From: Pseudoalteromonas sp. MM1 | Lineage (GTDB): Bacteria; Pseudomonadota; Gammaproteobacteria; Enterobacterales; Alteromonadaceae | Length of the DNA stretch: 64,000 nucleotides | Direction: 5' to 3' | Assembly: GCF_030296835.1 (NCBI RefSeq) | Contig: NZ_AP027923.1 | Coordinates: 620,001-684,000 of the forward strand | In this document: piece after piece, positions 47,010-56,083 of the stretch | Numbering within the stretch: the first letter of the stretch is position 1 | How the letters are laid out: the number at the start of each line of letters is the position of its first letter | Position numbers and translations under genes: made by a program | The notes under the pieces: model-generated | Database searches by the model: none | What the model was told of the DNA's origin: nothing | The model's input: the letters and a program-made list of their open reading frames with translations, nothing else

Positions 47010-48209
47010 TTAAAACACATACTGCAAACGAGCTACAAAGGCTTGCCCATCATCCTCCGAACCAGTTAAAGCAACCTGGCTCGGACCAGAAACATCACCA
47101 AATACATAGTTGTAAGACATACGAACACTTTCATTTATATAATGGTTTGCACCAATGGTAATAACTTCTGCTTTAGTACCTGAAGTATCAGTCGTCATAT
47201 CAAAAGTGCTCAAACGAGCAAATATTTCCCATTGATTATTTAAGTTTGTTGGTTTGTCCCATTTAGCGCTGCCTTTACTATATTTTCTTGAATTATCACT
47301 AAGAAAGTAGCCTAACTGGGCATAGCCACCCTCAAATGTTTCATCAGGGCCTTGATTAGCAGATACATCGATTTGACCATATTCAGCACTTAGGTGTACT
47401 CGACCAACTTGATAACCAAACTCACCAACAAGCAACATTGCGCTACTAGCATCTATTTGTTGTGCACCAACTTGACTTGAAAAGTTAGCTAAACGATTTT
47501 GATCTTTACGAACTTCGCCGGTTTGCCTGATTGAAAAATCATTAGATCCCCAGTTTCGATGGCTAGCAGATAAACCTAAATGTAAGACTTCATTATTATC
47601 TGTGTTGGAGTAAGTTAATCGGCCTGTTGTTGCAAGTTGTAGAGAGCCATCAGCTTCATTACCATCAGCTAATTCTTGATCTTTAGTTAAACTAACGGAG
47701 TAACGCAGACCATTTTGCATAGCATGACTGTATTGAACACCATAGTTAAAGCCTACTTGAAAGGTATCTGGGATCATGGCTCGTTCGATTGATGTTACCC
47801 ATTTACTCGACGTCATGCCTTGCAATGAAATGTCTTCTTTTAGTTTTCCGGCATTGAGCTTTTTATCTTTACCAAAGCCTTTATATGTAACTGTTGCACC
47901 ATGTAAAACAGTTTCGCCATCATCGTAATCTAGAATTACTTTATACGAAAAATCCCCGTGACTACTTGCAAAATAAACTCGCCCTCTGCGCACATAAATA
48001 TCGGTTCCTGTGCCATTCCCTGGATTATAAGCGCCATCGTAAGCTGCAAAATCTAAATGTAAACGTCCTCCCAATTTAACCGTTGTAGCTTTTTCAAGCT
48101 TATCTATACGACTTTCAAGTGATTCGAAGTCTTCTGCTAATACCGTAAATGACATGCTAGTAGCAAAACTTAAGCTTATTAATGTTGTTAGTGTGTTTAT
48201 TTTGTACAT
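47010..48209 (-). CDS. outer-membrane porin, OprP/OprO type
   Basis: 399 residues: signal peptide (to about residue 24), a short coiled-coil start (FESLESRIDKLEKA), then alternating beta strands ending in LQYVF, the C-terminal phenylalanine of outer-membrane barrels. The family includes phosphate- and anion-selective porins; here it probably admits the sugar acid used by the operon. Confidence 0.9.
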   Translation of the reverse strand: MYKINTLTTLISLSFATSMSFTVLAEDFESLESRIDKLEKATTVKLGGRLHLDFAAYDGAYNPGNGTGTDIYVRRGRVYFASSHGDFSYKVILDYDDGETVLHGATVTYKGFGKDKKLNAGKLKEDISLQGMTSSKWVTSIERAMIPDTFQVGFNYGVQYSHAMQNGLRYSVSLTKDQELADGNEADGSLQLATTGRLTYSNTDNNEVLHLGLSASHRNWGSNDFSIRQTGEVRKDQNRLANFSSQVGAQQIDASSAMLLVGEFGYQVGRVHLSAEYGQIDVSANQGPDETFEGGYAQLGYFLSDNSRKYSKGSAKWDKPTNLNNQWEIFARLSTFDMTTDTSGTKAEVITIGANHYINESVRMSYNYVFGDVSGPSQVALTGSEDDGQAFVARLQYVF

Positions 48210-48237
48210 TACTTTCCCCAGTTTATTTATATGAATA

Positions 48238-49512
48238 TTATTGTGTGTTTTTATGTGTGATTAATTGTTGTGCTTTTATAAAAAAATCAATGTCTCCAAA
48301 ATTTCCTGACTTTAAAGCCAAAAAAATTGAAGTGTTTAAAGCTTTTACCCATGGAACACCGGGTACTATTTGTGCACCTATTTCTAATGCTTCTACATCG
48401 AGAGCTTTAGTTACTGAGCCCGATGTTTCTCCCCCTGCCACCACAAAGTTCTTAACGCCTGCGTATTGAAGTTTTTTACACACTTTGGCAAATAAGGCTT
48501 CTACAGCAGCGCTGCTTTTCTCTTCGCCATATTTATTTTGAGTGATTTTTAATTGCTCTTTAGGCGCGGTTGCATATACAAGAGGTGCTAAATCTGTGTT
48601 TTGGTGATTGAGTACCCATTGGCAAATTTCATCATCGTAAGCTGAGTTGTTAATGCACTCTCCTACATCCACTTGAAAGTGAGGGGCAAGATTTAAGTAC
48701 ATGTTCACTTGTGCATTTGTCATTTGTGAGCATGAACCTGATATAACAACACTTGGTGCAGCTAAAGGCGTTATACTTTTAAGTTGAGTTTTTCTTAATG
48801 ATTTATTTTTAAAAGACTGTGCAATTCCGGCTGCTAAACCAGAACCACCGGTAACCAAAGGCAGCTCGAAGGACGCTTGTGCAATTATATTAAGGTGCTG
48901 ATCAGTAAAGGCATCAACAACAATATAGTTAGATCCTTTGTCAAAAAGTGTATCCATGGTTTTTTTCAAATGTTCGGAACCTTTTTCCACATCGTTATAA
49001 AACACACTAGTGGCAAGGCCTTTACTTTGATTATTCATTAATAGTTCGACTTTAGACTCAAGCATTGGAGTGACAGGGTGGTCTTTCATACCCGATTCGT
49101 TTAGTCGTTGATGATTGACAAAAAGGTGCCCATTGATCACGCAGCGCCCGTTAACAGGTAGTGCGGGGCATACAATTGTATGTTTACAATTTAATGCTTC
49201 CAGTAATGCATCAGTTACTGGCCCAATATTACCTTGTGAGGTGCTGTCAAATGTTGAACAGTACTTAAAGTAAAATTTGCTACAGCCTTGAGCCTTTAAC
49301 CATTCCAAAGCTTCTAAAGAGTCACTAATAGCTTCATTCACCAAACACGATCGTGATTTAAGACTGATGACTATTGCATCAGTGCTAGCCGCAGTATTAA
49401 TTGTTTTTTTGGGTGTTCCGCTATATTGAATAGCACTTAAACCGTTAACAACTAAAAAGCTTGCTATATCTGTTGCACCTGTAAAGTCATCGGCAATAAC
49501 GCCAATACGCAT
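48238..49512 (-). CDS. otnK: four-carbon acid sugar kinase OtnK (DUF1537)
   Basis: 424 residues starting MRIGVIADDFTGATDIASFLV, the diagnostic N-terminus, with VVSGSCSQMTNAQV and VVAGGETSGSVTKAL in the C-terminal nucleotide-binding domain. It phosphorylates 3-oxo-tetronate at O4. Next to otnC-type decarboxylase, transporter and dehydrogenase genes. Confidence 0.93.
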   Translation of the reverse strand: MRIGVIADDFTGATDIASFLVVNGLSAIQYSGTPKKTINTAASTDAIVISLKSRSCLVNEAISDSLEALEWLKAQGCSKFYFKYCSTFDSTSQGNIGPVTDALLEALNCKHTIVCPALPVNGRCVINGHLFVNHQRLNESGMKDHPVTPMLESKVELLMNNQSKGLATSVFYNDVEKGSEHLKKTMDTLFDKGSNYIVVDAFTDQHLNIIAQASFELPLVTGGSGLAAGIAQSFKNKSLRKTQLKSITPLAAPSVVISGSCSQMTNAQVNMYLNLAPHFQVDVGECINNSAYDDEICQWVLNHQNTDLAPLVYATAPKEQLKITQNKYGEEKSSAAVEALFAKVCKKLQYAGVKNFVVAGGETSGSVTKALDVEALEIGAQIVPGVPWVKALNTSIFLALKSGNFGDIDFFIKAQQLITHKNTQ

Positions 49513-49545
49513 GTTATTCTCCTAAAAAAAGGACAGTTGAACCCA

Positions 49546-49567
49546 TTGGGTACAAAAATGTACCCAA
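49546..49567 (-). promoter_or_regulatory. intercistronic hairpin between tctA and otnK
   Basis: TTGGGTACA-aaaa-TGTACCCAA, perfect nine-base arms. There is no T run after it on the minus strand, so full termination is unlikely; mRNA processing, stabilisation or an operator are options. Confidence 0.5.
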
Positions 49568-49598
49568 AAATAAAGTGTATTAATTAGTGCTAAAAGAT

Positions 49599-51122
49599 TT
49601 AGCTAATTGATTTTGCTTTGATTCGTTTGTAAGAACGTAAAGCAATAGAGAGGGCCATTGAGATCCCAATGACTGAAATAAGCCCCAGAGAAATAGGACG
49701 TTCAATAAAGATACTTAAACTACCTTCACTGATTATTAATGACTGTAAAAATGTACTTTCAGCCATTGCTCCTAATACTAGTGCTAATACTGTTGCTGCA
49801 GGGCTATAACCATAGAGTTTCATAGCAAAACCTAAAACGCCCATAACTATTAGCATCGCAACTTCAATAATACTGTTATTCAATGCATAAGAGCCGACCA
49901 CACATAAAATTACAATAACGGGAACAACCATGCGATATGGAACATCTAAAAATTTAACAAACACTGGTATTGCTACAATACTCAAGATCACAAGTACTAT
50001 ATTACCAAGGTACATGCTTGCAATAAGGCCCCAAACTAACTCAGGATTATTATCAATTAATGTTGGTCCTGGTTGTAAACCCCACATCATAAGTGCACCT
50101 AGTAAAACCGCTGTTGCACCAGAGCCAGGAATACCTAAAGAAATAAGAGGAACCATAGCCCCTGCAGATGCTGCATTATTAGCAGCTTCTGGAGCAACTA
50201 ACCCACGCATTTCGCCTTTCCCAAAGTCTTCTGAATTTTTTGCTACTTTCTTTTCCACTGAATAAGCTAAAATAGATCCGATTGTGGCTCCAGAGCCAGG
50301 TAATACACCTGCAATAAAGCCAATAATAGCGCCTCTAAAAAAAGTAAATTTAGATTCAACATAGTCTTTCATTGTCGGCCAAAAGTCTTTTGACATAAAT
50401 GAAAATTGAATATGCTCGGCTGGTTTTTTGTGCTGCCCGGTGTAAATGCAATACAACAGCTCACCAATACCAAATAAACCAATAGCTACAGGTACAAAGT
50501 AAATACCCCCAATTAGTTCAGGAGAGCCAAAAGTGTAGCGTTGAGAACCGCTCACAGCATCTACACCAACCATGGCAATAGCAAATCCTATTAGAGCAGA
50601 AATAACCCCATTTAAACGGTTATCTCCCATCATTGTTGTTAACAAAAGTAGGCCTAGCATGATAACTAAAAAGTACTCTGAAGGACCAAATGCTGACGCT
50701 ACGCCAGCTAGTACTGGCGCAAAACCGCAAATTAAAATTACCCCGATAGTACCGCCAATAAACGATGCAATAGCTTGCATTACCAGTGCAGGACCGGCGC
50801 GACCTTTTTGCGCTAGCGGATAACCATCTAAGGTGGAAGCTACCGTAGCAGACTCGCCTGGAGTATTTATTAATATTGAGGTAATTGTTCCTCCATACAT
50901 AGAGCCATAATAAATTCCCGAAAGCATAATTATTGCTGTAGTGGGATCTAAGCCAAAGGTCATAGGAATTAATATCGCAATACCAGCTGCAGGACCAAAG
51001 CCAGGAAATAGCCCAACAATCATCCCTACAAACGCTCCTAACAATAAAAACATTAAGTTAGTACTGGTAAAGGCAACCGAGAGTCCAAACTCTAAATTTG
51101 TAAAAACATCACTAAAAAACAT
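49599..51122 (-). CDS. tctA: TctA large membrane subunit of a tripartite carboxylate transporter
   Basis: 507 residues, about 11-12 membrane helices, with VGLFPGFGPAAGIAILIP, YYGSMYGGTITSILINTPGE and GVLPGSGATIGSILAY, the conserved TctA loops. Translocation pore of a tripartite tricarboxylate (TTT) system, driven by an ion gradient. Twelve bases after tctB. Confidence 0.95.
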   Translation of the reverse strand: MFFSDVFTNLEFGLSVAFTSTNLMFLLLGAFVGMIVGLFPGFGPAAGIAILIPMTFGLDPTTAIIMLSGIYYGSMYGGTITSILINTPGESATVASTLDGYPLAQKGRAGPALVMQAIASFIGGTIGVILICGFAPVLAGVASAFGPSEYFLVIMLGLLLLTTMMGDNRLNGVISALIGFAIAMVGVDAVSGSQRYTFGSPELIGGIYFVPVAIGLFGIGELLYCIYTGQHKKPAEHIQFSFMSKDFWPTMKDYVESKFTFFRGAIIGFIAGVLPGSGATIGSILAYSVEKKVAKNSEDFGKGEMRGLVAPEAANNAASAGAMVPLISLGIPGSGATAVLLGALMMWGLQPGPTLIDNNPELVWGLIASMYLGNIVLVILSIVAIPVFVKFLDVPYRMVVPVIVILCVVGSYALNNSIIEVAMLIVMGVLGFAMKLYGYSPAATVLALVLGAMAESTFLQSLIISEGSLSIFIERPISLGLISVIGISMALSIALRSYKRIKAKSIS

Positions 51123-51134
51123 TATAAATTACCT

Positions 51135-51629
51135 TCACTCATAGAAATAAGACAGTAAACCATTGGGTAAACCTGTCTGTAACCACACATCAAATAACAA
51201 ATAAACTAACGCCGGAAAAACAATAGAATAAATAATGTTCTTCTTTATTTGATTTGGATTAAAGAACCATAGGTAACCAAATACAAATGCCACCATTGAG
51301 ATAATTGCCCCAGCACTATTAAGAATCAGAATAAATACTGCTATTAGAGCTGCAAGAATTAACGTATCGAGAGGATAAAAAATTTCATTATTACTTGTTT
51401 TTTTATCCACAACATCTTGATTCAGTTTTCTTTTTTCTAAGTACTGAATCAGGTCGTTCTTTGTGTTAATGCCTGTAGCTATAATTAATGCAATGCCTAT
51501 AATTAATGGAAAGTACCCAGGACCAGGTCTTTCGTTGATCCCATGAAGGTCAAGCGTCAAGTATCCATATATAGTAAAACCAAGAGAGCCTATAAAAAGA
51601 CCTATGGAAAATAAATGTTGCATATTCAA
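51135..51629 (-). CDS. tctB: TctB small membrane subunit
   Basis: 164 residues, four helices, with RPGPGYFPLIIGIALI near residue 35, the conserved TctB entry. Lies between tctC and tctA, as usual. Confidence 0.9.
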   Translation of the reverse strand: MNMQHLFSIGLFIGSLGFTIYGYLTLDLHGINERPGPGYFPLIIGIALIIATGINTKNDLIQYLEKRKLNQDVVDKKTSNNEIFYPLDTLILAALIAVFILILNSAGAIISMVAFVFGYLWFFNPNQIKKNIIYSIVFPALVYLLFDVWLQTGLPNGLLSYFYE

Positions 51630-51683
51630 ACCTTAAATTAAGAGTGGTGAGTTATCACCACTATCATTTATTTCTGTTTAGCT

Positions 51684-52646
51684 TTACTTAACAGCGCCAA
51701 TTTCTTTAAGAACTCGTTCAAAATCAGCACTTGTATGGGCTAAATTAGCGGAAAACTCTTCACCCCACATGGTGTTACCAGATAAGCTGTTAGTTTTTAA
51801 ATAAGATTTCCATTCTTTAGTTGCTATAACTTTTTTTAGTGCTGCAATCCACCATTGTTGAACTTCTTTACTAATTCCTGCTGGCATTACAATGCCTCGA
51901 GGTAATGAAAAGGCAAAATCGTAGCCTTGCTCTTTAAAAGTTGGCACATCTTTATATACAGTGCTGCGCTGAGCTTCTGAATAGGCCAACGCACGAAACT
52001 TACCTGCTGCTATTTGTCCGGATACCTCTGACGGGTTGGCCACAATAGCGTCCACACTATTAGAAGTTAATGATGTAACCATGCCACCACCCGATTGAGA
52101 CGGGACGTAGTCGAAATTAAAACCAGCTACTTGTGAAAATAAAGAGGCTGTAACACGTTCAGGTCCGGCAGCACCTGTACCGCCAATTGTTACTCGGTTA
52201 TTTTTAGCATGTTCAACAAAGTCTTTAGCTGTTTTAAATTTAGAGTCTGCACGTACAACAATAAACATTGCATCTTGGGCTAATAAGCCAATTGGCGTAA
52301 AGTCACGGTATGTCCAGCCGGTATTTGAGATTAATGGCGTGCCTAAAAAGTTACCGCTTGTAGAGGTCATGTTGTATTCGCTGCCTTTCTTTTTAGCAAC
52401 AAAATTAAAACCTACAGCTCCACTGCCGCCAGCTAAGTTATCAACACGAATAGTTGGCTCATAAATGTCATATTTTTTAAGAATATCTACCACCGTTCTA
52501 GACATAAGGTCATTCCCCCCTCCTGGACCAAATGCGATGGTGTAATTCATTCTTTTAGTTGGATAATCGTTGTCAGCAAAGCTCGCCGGTGCGAAAAACA
52601 CTGTTGTCAGTATTGATATTGCCGTTATTTTTTTGAATATAGACAT
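51684..52646 (-). CDS. tctC: TctC periplasmic solute-binding protein
   Basis: 320 residues: signal peptide (ISILTTVFFAPASFA), then a Bug-type two-lobe fold with YTIAFGPGGGNDLMSRT, GGTGAAGPERVTASLFSQ and PRGIVMPAGI. It would capture the sugar acid and pass it to TctAB. First of the three transporter genes in the operon. Confidence 0.93.
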   Translation of the reverse strand: MSIFKKITAISILTTVFFAPASFADNDYPTKRMNYTIAFGPGGGNDLMSRTVVDILKKYDIYEPTIRVDNLAGGSGAVGFNFVAKKKGSEYNMTSTSGNFLGTPLISNTGWTYRDFTPIGLLAQDAMFIVVRADSKFKTAKDFVEHAKNNRVTIGGTGAAGPERVTASLFSQVAGFNFDYVPSQSGGGMVTSLTSNSVDAIVANPSEVSGQIAAGKFRALAYSEAQRSTVYKDVPTFKEQGYDFAFSLPRGIVMPAGISKEVQQWWIAALKKVIATKEWKSYLKTNSLSGNTMWGEEFSANLAHTSADFERVLKEIGAVK

Positions 52647-52770
52647 ACGTTTTCCTTTTTTAATATTTGTTATAGTGAGTTATGCTTTTAATTGTGTGTG
52701 TAAATACATAACTCATGTTTTGGAACGCTGCCTTAGCAGCGTTATTTGTAATCTTTATTCTTTTTTCAAT

Positions 52771-53844
52771 TTAGTTCGCAATCAGCATTTCAGCTACTGC
52801 TGCACTAAACGCTTTACATCCAGTGTTACCGCCTAAGTCTGCAGTACGCTTTTCAGGATTTTTTAATGTTTCATCAACGGCATCAACCATTGCTTGTGCT
52901 GCTTTAATAAGCTCTGGTTTTTGGTGTTTCTCACCCATCCAATCAATCATCATTGCAACAGATAGGATCATAGATACAGGGTTAGCTTTATCTTGGCCTT
53001 CAATATCTGGAGCCGAGCCATGCTGGGCTTGGGCGCAGCAGTGCTCATCACTTGCCATAATTGAGCCCGCTAAACCTAAACTGCCTGAAAGCTCACTCGC
53101 TAAATCACTAATAATGTCGCCATAGAAATTGGTTGCCACTAACACATCAAAGCGCTCAGGGTTGCGAACCAAATGAGCAGTAGATGCATCGACTAATAGA
53201 TCGTCTAAGACAACATCTGGAAAGTCTTTTGCTACATCATTTACTGCTTCCATGAATAAGCCATCAGTCATATGAAAACTGTTTGCTTTGTGAATCGCCG
53301 TTACTTTTTTATTACGCTTCATTGCTAATTCAAAAGCTTTACGTGCAATGCGCTCACTACAATGGCGCGTGATCTTACGTGTAGATAGCGCCATATCTGG
53401 AGATGGTTTTACTTCACCCCAGCCCTGTGTCATGTTTCTATCTGGGTAGAAACCTTCAGTAGCTTCACGCATGATGACTAAATCCATACTCTTACCTTCA
53501 CTCATATTTGTTTGGATGTAAGGGCGCGATCTTGCGGGTCTAACGTTTGCGTATAGATCTAAGCCAATTCTAAAACCAGCAGAAACGTTACGACCACCAA
53601 GCTCCGGTTTAGGGTAGTCAGCATGAGACTGTGTACCTAAAATGATACCATCAAAGGTTTTGGCCTTTTCTAACGTTTCTTCTCTTAGCGTAGTGCCGTG
53701 TTTTTCTAGGCTTTTAAAACCAACATCTTCAAACTCGTAAGATAAAGATAACGAGAATTTTTGATTTGCAGCTTCAAGAACTTTAAGCGCACCATCTGTA
53801 ATTTCTGGACCAATACCATCACCTGGCATTACTAATATTTTCAT
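52771..53844 (-). CDS. isocitrate/isopropylmalate-type beta-hydroxyacid dehydrogenase
   Basis: 357 residues of the LeuB/Icd/tartrate dehydrogenase superfamily. MPGDGIGPEITDGALKVL at the N-terminus, the tyrosine of REATEGFYPDRN, the lysine of IHKANSFHMTDGLF, NFYGDIISDLASELSGSLGL with metal aspartates, and HGSAPDIEGQDKANP before the NAD site. Its place with OtnK and OtnC suggests that it oxidises a 4-carbon acid such as threonate, erythronate or tartrate, standing in for the LtnD-type enzyme used elsewhere. Ends in a 124-base gap before tctC. Confidence 0.86.
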   Translation of the reverse strand: MKILVMPGDGIGPEITDGALKVLEAANQKFSLSLSYEFEDVGFKSLEKHGTTLREETLEKAKTFDGIILGTQSHADYPKPELGGRNVSAGFRIGLDLYANVRPARSRPYIQTNMSEGKSMDLVIMREATEGFYPDRNMTQGWGEVKPSPDMALSTRKITRHCSERIARKAFELAMKRNKKVTAIHKANSFHMTDGLFMEAVNDVAKDFPDVVLDDLLVDASTAHLVRNPERFDVLVATNFYGDIISDLASELSGSLGLAGSIMASDEHCCAQAQHGSAPDIEGQDKANPVSMILSVAMMIDWMGEKHQKPELIKAAQAMVDAVDETLKNPEKRTADLGGNTGCKAFSAAVAEMLIAN

Positions 53845-53869
53845 TTTTACCTCATCTCTATTTTTAAAT

Positions 53870-54532
53870 TTATTTACTTTTAGCGTTAACTAATATTTTT
53901 AATAACTCAACAGCACTATTTGGGCTTGTTAAAATGGGCTTGTCATTTATTTTGCATACAGACTCTAGTGCTAACGATGAAGAAAAATGGGCAAGCATTA
54001 ATACTTCTTCATTAATCAGTTGCTGCGCTGTTTCAGCCATCAGATCATTATGCTTAGCAGTATCACCTTCATTAAGAGCTGCTTTAGCACCGCTTGCGCA
54101 AATGCTAGTTAAGCGAGCATCTGGATTAACTTCCTTAGCTAGTGCATAAAACTCATTTTCCATTCCTGAAACGGCAGGCATAAAAGAGGCAACCATACCT
54201 ATTTGACTACTCATTTGTAATGCTTTTCGAAACATACCTTCATTAGGCTTTAAAATTGGTATAGGAAATATCTCATTTGCTTTATCAATTGCCTCACCAA
54301 ATGCTGAACATGTATACAACACACCATCAGCGCCTAATTCAACAGCATAACGGCTGTGTTCGATTACACGCTGAACTAACTCTTGCGATAACTCTTCGTT
54401 TTTGCTTCGTAAAATACCAAGTGACTCATCAAGTAAATTAATCAATTTAGCCTCTGGCCATATAACTTTAAATGCGTCATCTATTGGCCCCATAGCGGCC
54501 TTTACTGCATGAACTAAAACAATCGTTGTCAT
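53870..54532 (-). CDS. Asp/Glu racemase-fold enzyme with one catalytic cysteine
   Basis: 220 residues. YTCSAFGEA near residue 75 carries the first catalytic cysteine. The equivalent of the second (usually G-C-T-E) reads AHFSSSLALES, with serine instead, as in arylmalonate decarboxylase or isomerase-like relatives. First gene of the operon, so perhaps an isomerase or racemase that converts the incoming acid. Function is inferred only. Confidence 0.78.
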   Translation of the reverse strand: MTTIVLVHAVKAAMGPIDDAFKVIWPEAKLINLLDESLGILRSKNEELSQELVQRVIEHSRYAVELGADGVLYTCSAFGEAIDKANEIFPIPILKPNEGMFRKALQMSSQIGMVASFMPAVSGMENEFYALAKEVNPDARLTSICASGAKAALNEGDTAKHNDLMAETAQQLINEEVLMLAHFSSSLALESVCKINDKPILTSPNSAVELLKILVNAKSK

Positions 54533-54576
54533 ATTTCTAATCTTTTATATTGGTAAACGTAAGTGTTACAAATTAA

Positions 54577-54602
54577 TTGTACTTTGTTTCGACAAAGTAC
54601 AA
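54577..54602. promoter_or_regulatory. perfect operator-like palindrome in the divergent promoter region
   Basis: TTGTACTTTGT-ttcg-ACAAAGTACAA, perfect 11-base arms, 44 bases before the racemase-like gene. The half site AAAGTACAAT recurs at 54740-54749, near the gntR start. It is probably the binding site of the divergent GntR regulator. The remaining DNA of the 265-base gap shows no gene. Confidence 0.7.
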
Positions 54603-54797
54603 TCTATTGTATGAAAAATAGAATGTCAACTTATTAAATTAGATAACTTTAAATAAAAGTTAACTCATTGTTTTTTAGTTTCTTTAAATTCAAGTGGAAT
54701 TGAGGGGGTAAACCAATTTAAAATTGTTTTATTCAAAATAAAGTACAATAAATATAATTGCTGGTATTATACTTACTACAATGGCGGCTGTTTCTAT

Positions 54798-55745
54798 ATG
54801 GCAAAAAATAATCGTTTTAGGCAAATATTTATGGAAAAGACTTCAAATAAAACGTCTGCTGAATTACTCGCGGATAAAATATATGAAGAGATAATCTCTG
54901 AAGGTTTTGAAGCTAATACACACATTAAAGAGCTATTTTTCTCTGATAAGCTTAAGGTATCGCGTACACCAATAAGGGCAGCGTTTAATGTATTAGAGCA
55001 ACAAGGCATACTTACTAAAAAGCCAAATCAAGGCTACTTTCTTAAGGTTCGTCCAAATAAAGTGCCTCAGAGTTTTGATTACAAGAAATTAAGTGATGAC
55101 AGTGGTCTTAACTCACTTTGCTATCAAATAGGGCAAGATTATTTAAAAGGTCAGATTGATACCACCTTTGTAGAAAATCAATTAATTAATAAATACCAAC
55201 AAAACAGAAAGTCTGTACAAGCTGCCTTAATGGCTATGGAAAAAGATCATTGGATATCGAGAAGGGTCGGTTATGGCTGGAAATTTAATTCTTTTATTTC
55301 TTCACCTGTTTCATATGCGCAAAGTTATCGTTTTAGGGTGTTGATAGAGTCAGCTGCGTTATTAGAGCCGACATTTGAAGTTAATCATGATCAAATAGTT
55401 ATGTTGCGTATGTCTCAAAGAGAGATACTCAATAATAAAGAAAAAAAGGTATCTGCAGCAGAAATGTTTAATGCTGGTGTTTTATTTCACGAAACTATTG
55501 TTGGGATGGCAAATAATGTATTTCTGTTAAATGCCTTAAAAAAAGTGAATAGGCTAAGGCGACTAATTGAATATAACGTGTATAGCGAAAGGGCAATCCC
55601 TAAAAAAGAGTGTGAAGAGCATTTAGTTTTATTAGATCTTATAGCTGAAAATAAGCTTCAAGAATCTTCACTATTTTTAAAAGAACATATAGGAAGAGTA
55701 GCCAAAGAGAAAGAGGATATAGCTACGCAGCTACTTAATAAGTGA
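54798..55745 (+). CDS. GntR/FCD-family regulator with a second winged-helix-like module
   Basis: 315 residues. Residues 10-75 are a GntR winged helix (LADKIYEEIISEGFEAN, VSRTPIRAAFNVLEQQGIL, GYFL). Residues 105-168 repeat the pattern in weaker form (YLKGQIDTTFVENQLINKYQQNRKSVQAAL ending in GYGWKF). An FCD effector domain (about 175-310) follows, with metal-ligand histidines in FHETIVG and EEHLVLL. Divergent from the sugar-acid operon and likely its repressor. A terminator follows. Confidence 0.85.
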   Translation: MAKNNRFRQIFMEKTSNKTSAELLADKIYEEIISEGFEANTHIKELFFSDKLKVSRTPIRAAFNVLEQQGILTKKPNQGYFLKVRPNKVPQSFDYKKLSDDSGLNSLCYQIGQDYLKGQIDTTFVENQLINKYQQNRKSVQAALMAMEKDHWISRRVGYGWKFNSFISSPVSYAQSYRFRVLIESAALLEPTFEVNHDQIVMLRMSQREILNNKEKKVSAAEMFNAGVLFHETIVGMANNVFLLNALKKVNRLRRLIEYNVYSERAIPKKECEEHLVLLDLIAENKLQESSLFLKEHIGRVAKEKEDIATQLLNK

Positions 55746-55805
55746 TTGTATTTAATTTGCTTTTAACCTAAGGAACTATGATTTAAATATAGCTATTTAA
55801 AAATT

Positions 55806-55840
55806 AAAATAGGGCTTACGTTACGTTAGCCCTATTTTTT
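55806..55840. terminator. bidirectional terminator after gntR
   Basis: Fifteen-base arms with one mismatch (AAAATAGGGCTTACG and CGTTAGCCCTATTTT), loop TTA, then a T run. Convergent gntR and the SEC-C gene end here. Confidence 0.85.
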
Positions 55841-55871
55841 ATACCTAAATTAAAAGCAGCTTTGCTGCAAT

Positions 55872-56039
55872 TTATGCGTTTTTACCACAACACTTTTTAT
55901 ATTTACGGCCGTTACCACATACACACGGATCGTTTCGTCCTACTTTAGGTGTGCCTCGTGTAATAGGGCTTTGCGGTGGTGGGCAGCAGCTTGTGTTAGT
56001 GCAGCCCGAGCTGGTTGGCGTTGAAGGTTTATCTGTCAT
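55872..56039 (-). CDS. small SEC-C zinc-binding protein
   Basis: 55 residues. The C-terminus [18 protein letters not shown] is a textbook SEC-C motif (CxC...CC), as at the end of SecA, that binds one zinc. The N-terminus is serine/threonine-rich with extra cysteines (GCTNTSCC). AAAGGAA lies upstream of the ATG. Last gene of the Zur-type operon, 44 bases after the nuclease-phosphatase gene; possibly a small zinc carrier. Confidence 0.8.
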   Translation of the reverse strand: MTDKPSTPTSSGCTNTSCCPPPQSPITRGTPKVGRNDPCVCGNGRKYKKCCGKNA

Positions 56040-56083
56040 GTTTTTTTCCTTTTTAAATAACGTGAGCTCTGGTTAAATAGTGC

